Origin: Ailurus styani
Lineage: Eukaryota > Chordata > Mammalia > Carnivora > Ailuridae
Direction of reading: 5' to 3'
NCBI GenBank assembly: GCA_002007465.1
Contig: LNAC01000108.1
Coordinates: 1,927,360-1,991,359, forward strand
Length of the DNA stretch: 64,000 bases
Shown: positions 62,655 to 64,000 of the stretch, in pieces
Numbering within the stretch: position 1 is the first letter of the stretch
Layout: each line of letters opens with the position of its first letter
Position numbers and translations under genes: made by a program
The notes under the pieces: model-generated
What the model was told of the DNA's origin: nothing
The model's input: the letters and a program-made list of their open reading frames with translations, nothing else
Database searches by the model: none

Positions 62655-62995
62655 TCGTTTGTCTAGCAGATATTTCCTGAGCGCCTACTATGTGCCAGGC
62701 GCCTTTCCAGGTGCTTGGGGCTGTCTCTGGGAACAAGGCAGAGAAGGCCTCTGTTCCCACGGAGTTTAACATTCTGAGCAGATGACAAGGAATAATGATG
62801 TAAAACCATAATAAGCTAATTTCGGGTGGCGAGTGCTCTGGAGACAACGAAAAAGGCTGACGGGGCTGAGGGAGGTGTTGCTGGATATTGAGGTCAGAGG
62901 AGGCCTCCCAGATGAGGTGACAGTGAACGGTGACCTTGCGCTGGGAGAAGGAGCCAGCCATCCGAGGATCTGAAGGAAGGGTGTTCCAGGTTGCA
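62655..62995 (-). mobile_element. LINE-2-class antisense fragment
   Basis: GATATTTCCTGAGCGCCTAC, TATGTGCCAGGCGCCTTTCC, GGGAACAAGGCAGAGAAGGC, GAGGAGGCCTCCCAGATGAG and AGGGTGTTCCAGGTTGCACA follow a very common ancient mammalian repeat. A 267-residue minus-strand open frame runs through it and is not a gene. Confidence 0.55.
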
Positions 62996-63479
62996 CAAAC
63001 AGCCCGAACCCCGAATGTGGCTAGTGAGGTGGCCCAAGACGGGAGGGCGGAAGATGCTGAGATGGGAACGCAGACCCTGGACCCTGGACGAGGGAGGGGA
63101 GAAGGGAGGGGACCGGGATAGTTTCTAGGTCTCCATGGCGACGCTACCTCTTCGCAGAGTACTTCTCTCCCGGTTGCCTCTCTTTGTCCCTCCGCCAGTG
63201 TCCCTTCCTCTTTGAAGGGCCCGTGGACACCATCGAGGGCCACAGCTAGTTTCTCCAGCAAGGGGCCTCCCTAACCCCAGCCCATCCCCCACCTCACCTC
63301 CCGCGGTCCCTCCTGGATGCGGTAACTCTGGTTCTTTCACTCCTCTCTGCATTTGCCCCGGCTGTGCCCTCCGTTTGGGATTCCCTTCCCTGTTTCAGCT
63401 CTGCCAGCGAAGGCTGGCAGCCCCTGCTCTGCGTCCCTGGGTCCTGCCGCTCCCTGTCTTCCAGCCGGGGACGCAGCAC
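62996..63479. other. No gene seen
   Basis: GC-rich, pyrimidine-rich from 63150 to 63400. Nothing supported. Confidence 0.4.
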
Positions 63480-63570
63480 GTTAGAATCCCCTATTTCCCA
63501 CGAGGAGGGAGGGCTTAATTGGAAATATATCTGTTGAAAAATCAAAGAAGGTGTCCCTTTTTGGTCAGTG
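63480..63570. promoter_or_regulatory. Candidate conserved non-coding element O
   Basis: GGGCTTAATTGGAAATATAT and CTGTTGAAAAATCAAAGAAG (TCF/LEF-like ATCAAAG) in a short AT-rich island. Confidence 0.42.
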
Positions 63571-63754
63571 GCTCTGAAGCCTCCGGGGACGGCTGGCTGG
63601 GGTAGCAGCCGTTGGCTTCCGGGAGCTCCCTCGGATCCCCTCCAAGGCGGGAAGGGGCGCAAAGGGGATTGCTGAGTTTGTTCCCTCCCTCTCCCCTGGG
63701 GGCACCCAACCTAGTGACCTAGGCTGCGGGTGGAGCGGCTCCCGGCTCTGGAGT

Positions 63755-63870
63755 CTATACTTCTGTGCGCCAGGAAATGACTTTGGAGATGCTCTGTCAA
63801 GCACAAGATATAAATTGCAGGCAGTTTTTAAACGTTTGGAGAGATTGCTTTTTGAGTGGCAACTTGCATC
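63755..63870. promoter_or_regulatory. Candidate conserved non-coding element P
   Basis: CTCTGTCAAGCACAAGATAT, AAATTGCAGGCAGTTTTTAA and GGAGAGATTGCTTTTTGAG; a second AT-rich island 200 bases right of element O. Confidence 0.38.
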
Positions 63871-64000
63871 TGTGCACATCGGGTGGGGGCGGGGCAGGGA
63901 ATCATCGACATTTTTCTATTTTCTCTCCTCCCTGAGGCTCAGGCCCTTCTTAGCCCAGCAGGACCCCACCGAGGCCCCGGAGTAAGAGGTAGGCTCTCCG

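Noticed and set aside
62458..63261. Minus-strand open frame of 267 residues
   Set aside because: It runs through two LINE-2-class fragments and GC-rich sequence; the translation shows no domain, and the frame ignores repeat boundaries.

Overview
This window reads as mammalian nuclear DNA from a carnivore, most likely a mustelid (ferret, mink, marten, badger or otter lineage). The main evidence is about nineteen tRNA-derived Can-SINEs. At least six belong to the young subtype whose body carries the CACAAGTAGGCAGAGAGG and GCAGGCAGAGAGAGAGGAGG type blocks and whose tail is AAATAAATAAATAAAATCTT. I associate that subtype with mustelids; this is recognition from memory, not a database search. There is no sign of bacterial, viral or organellar sequence.

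No functional protein-coding gene, tRNA or rRNA can be supported. The one gene-derived feature is a processed pseudogene of the ribosomal protein RPLP1 (37100-37563, minus). It keeps its 5' TOP leader and poly(A) tail, is flanked by a target-site duplication, and is broken by a 21-base deletion, a frame change and loss of the stop codon. Every long open frame elsewhere lies in simple repeats, transposon remnants or GC-rich sequence without codon structure.

Layout: 1-13.3 kb is old LINE-2/MIR/LINE-1 debris with six Can-SINEs, a 1-base N beside a local duplication, and an unusually regular heat-shock-element-like array at 2.7 kb. From 13.5 to 16.7 kb the sequence is GC-rich, with a 156-base assembly gap, a GT tract, a 215-base polypurine tract and several conserved-looking AT-rich islands. 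From 16.7 to 28 kb come MIRs, SINEs, a roughly 40-base-period degenerate tandem array (19.8-20.3 kb) and LTR remnants. From 28.4 to 32 kb lies a large antisense LINE-1 carrying three SINEs, followed by a perfect 3 x 197-base tandem repeat (32459-33049). From 33 to 64 kb repeats alternate with at least ten short AT-rich, homeodomain-motif-rich islands set in GC-rich DNA, plus an E-box-laden minisatellite (49.3-50.3 kb) and several CA/GT tracts.

The recurring islands (about 10.5, 13.5, 13.9, 16.6, 20.4, 36.4, 38.3, 40.5, 43.2, 46.0, 50.8, 51.2, 52.4, 61.3 and 63.5 kb) have the look of conserved non-coding elements. Together with the absence of genes and a few CTCF-like motifs, they suggest an intron of, or a desert next to, a developmental regulator. 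This is inference from composition and motifs; I cannot name the locus without an alignment.
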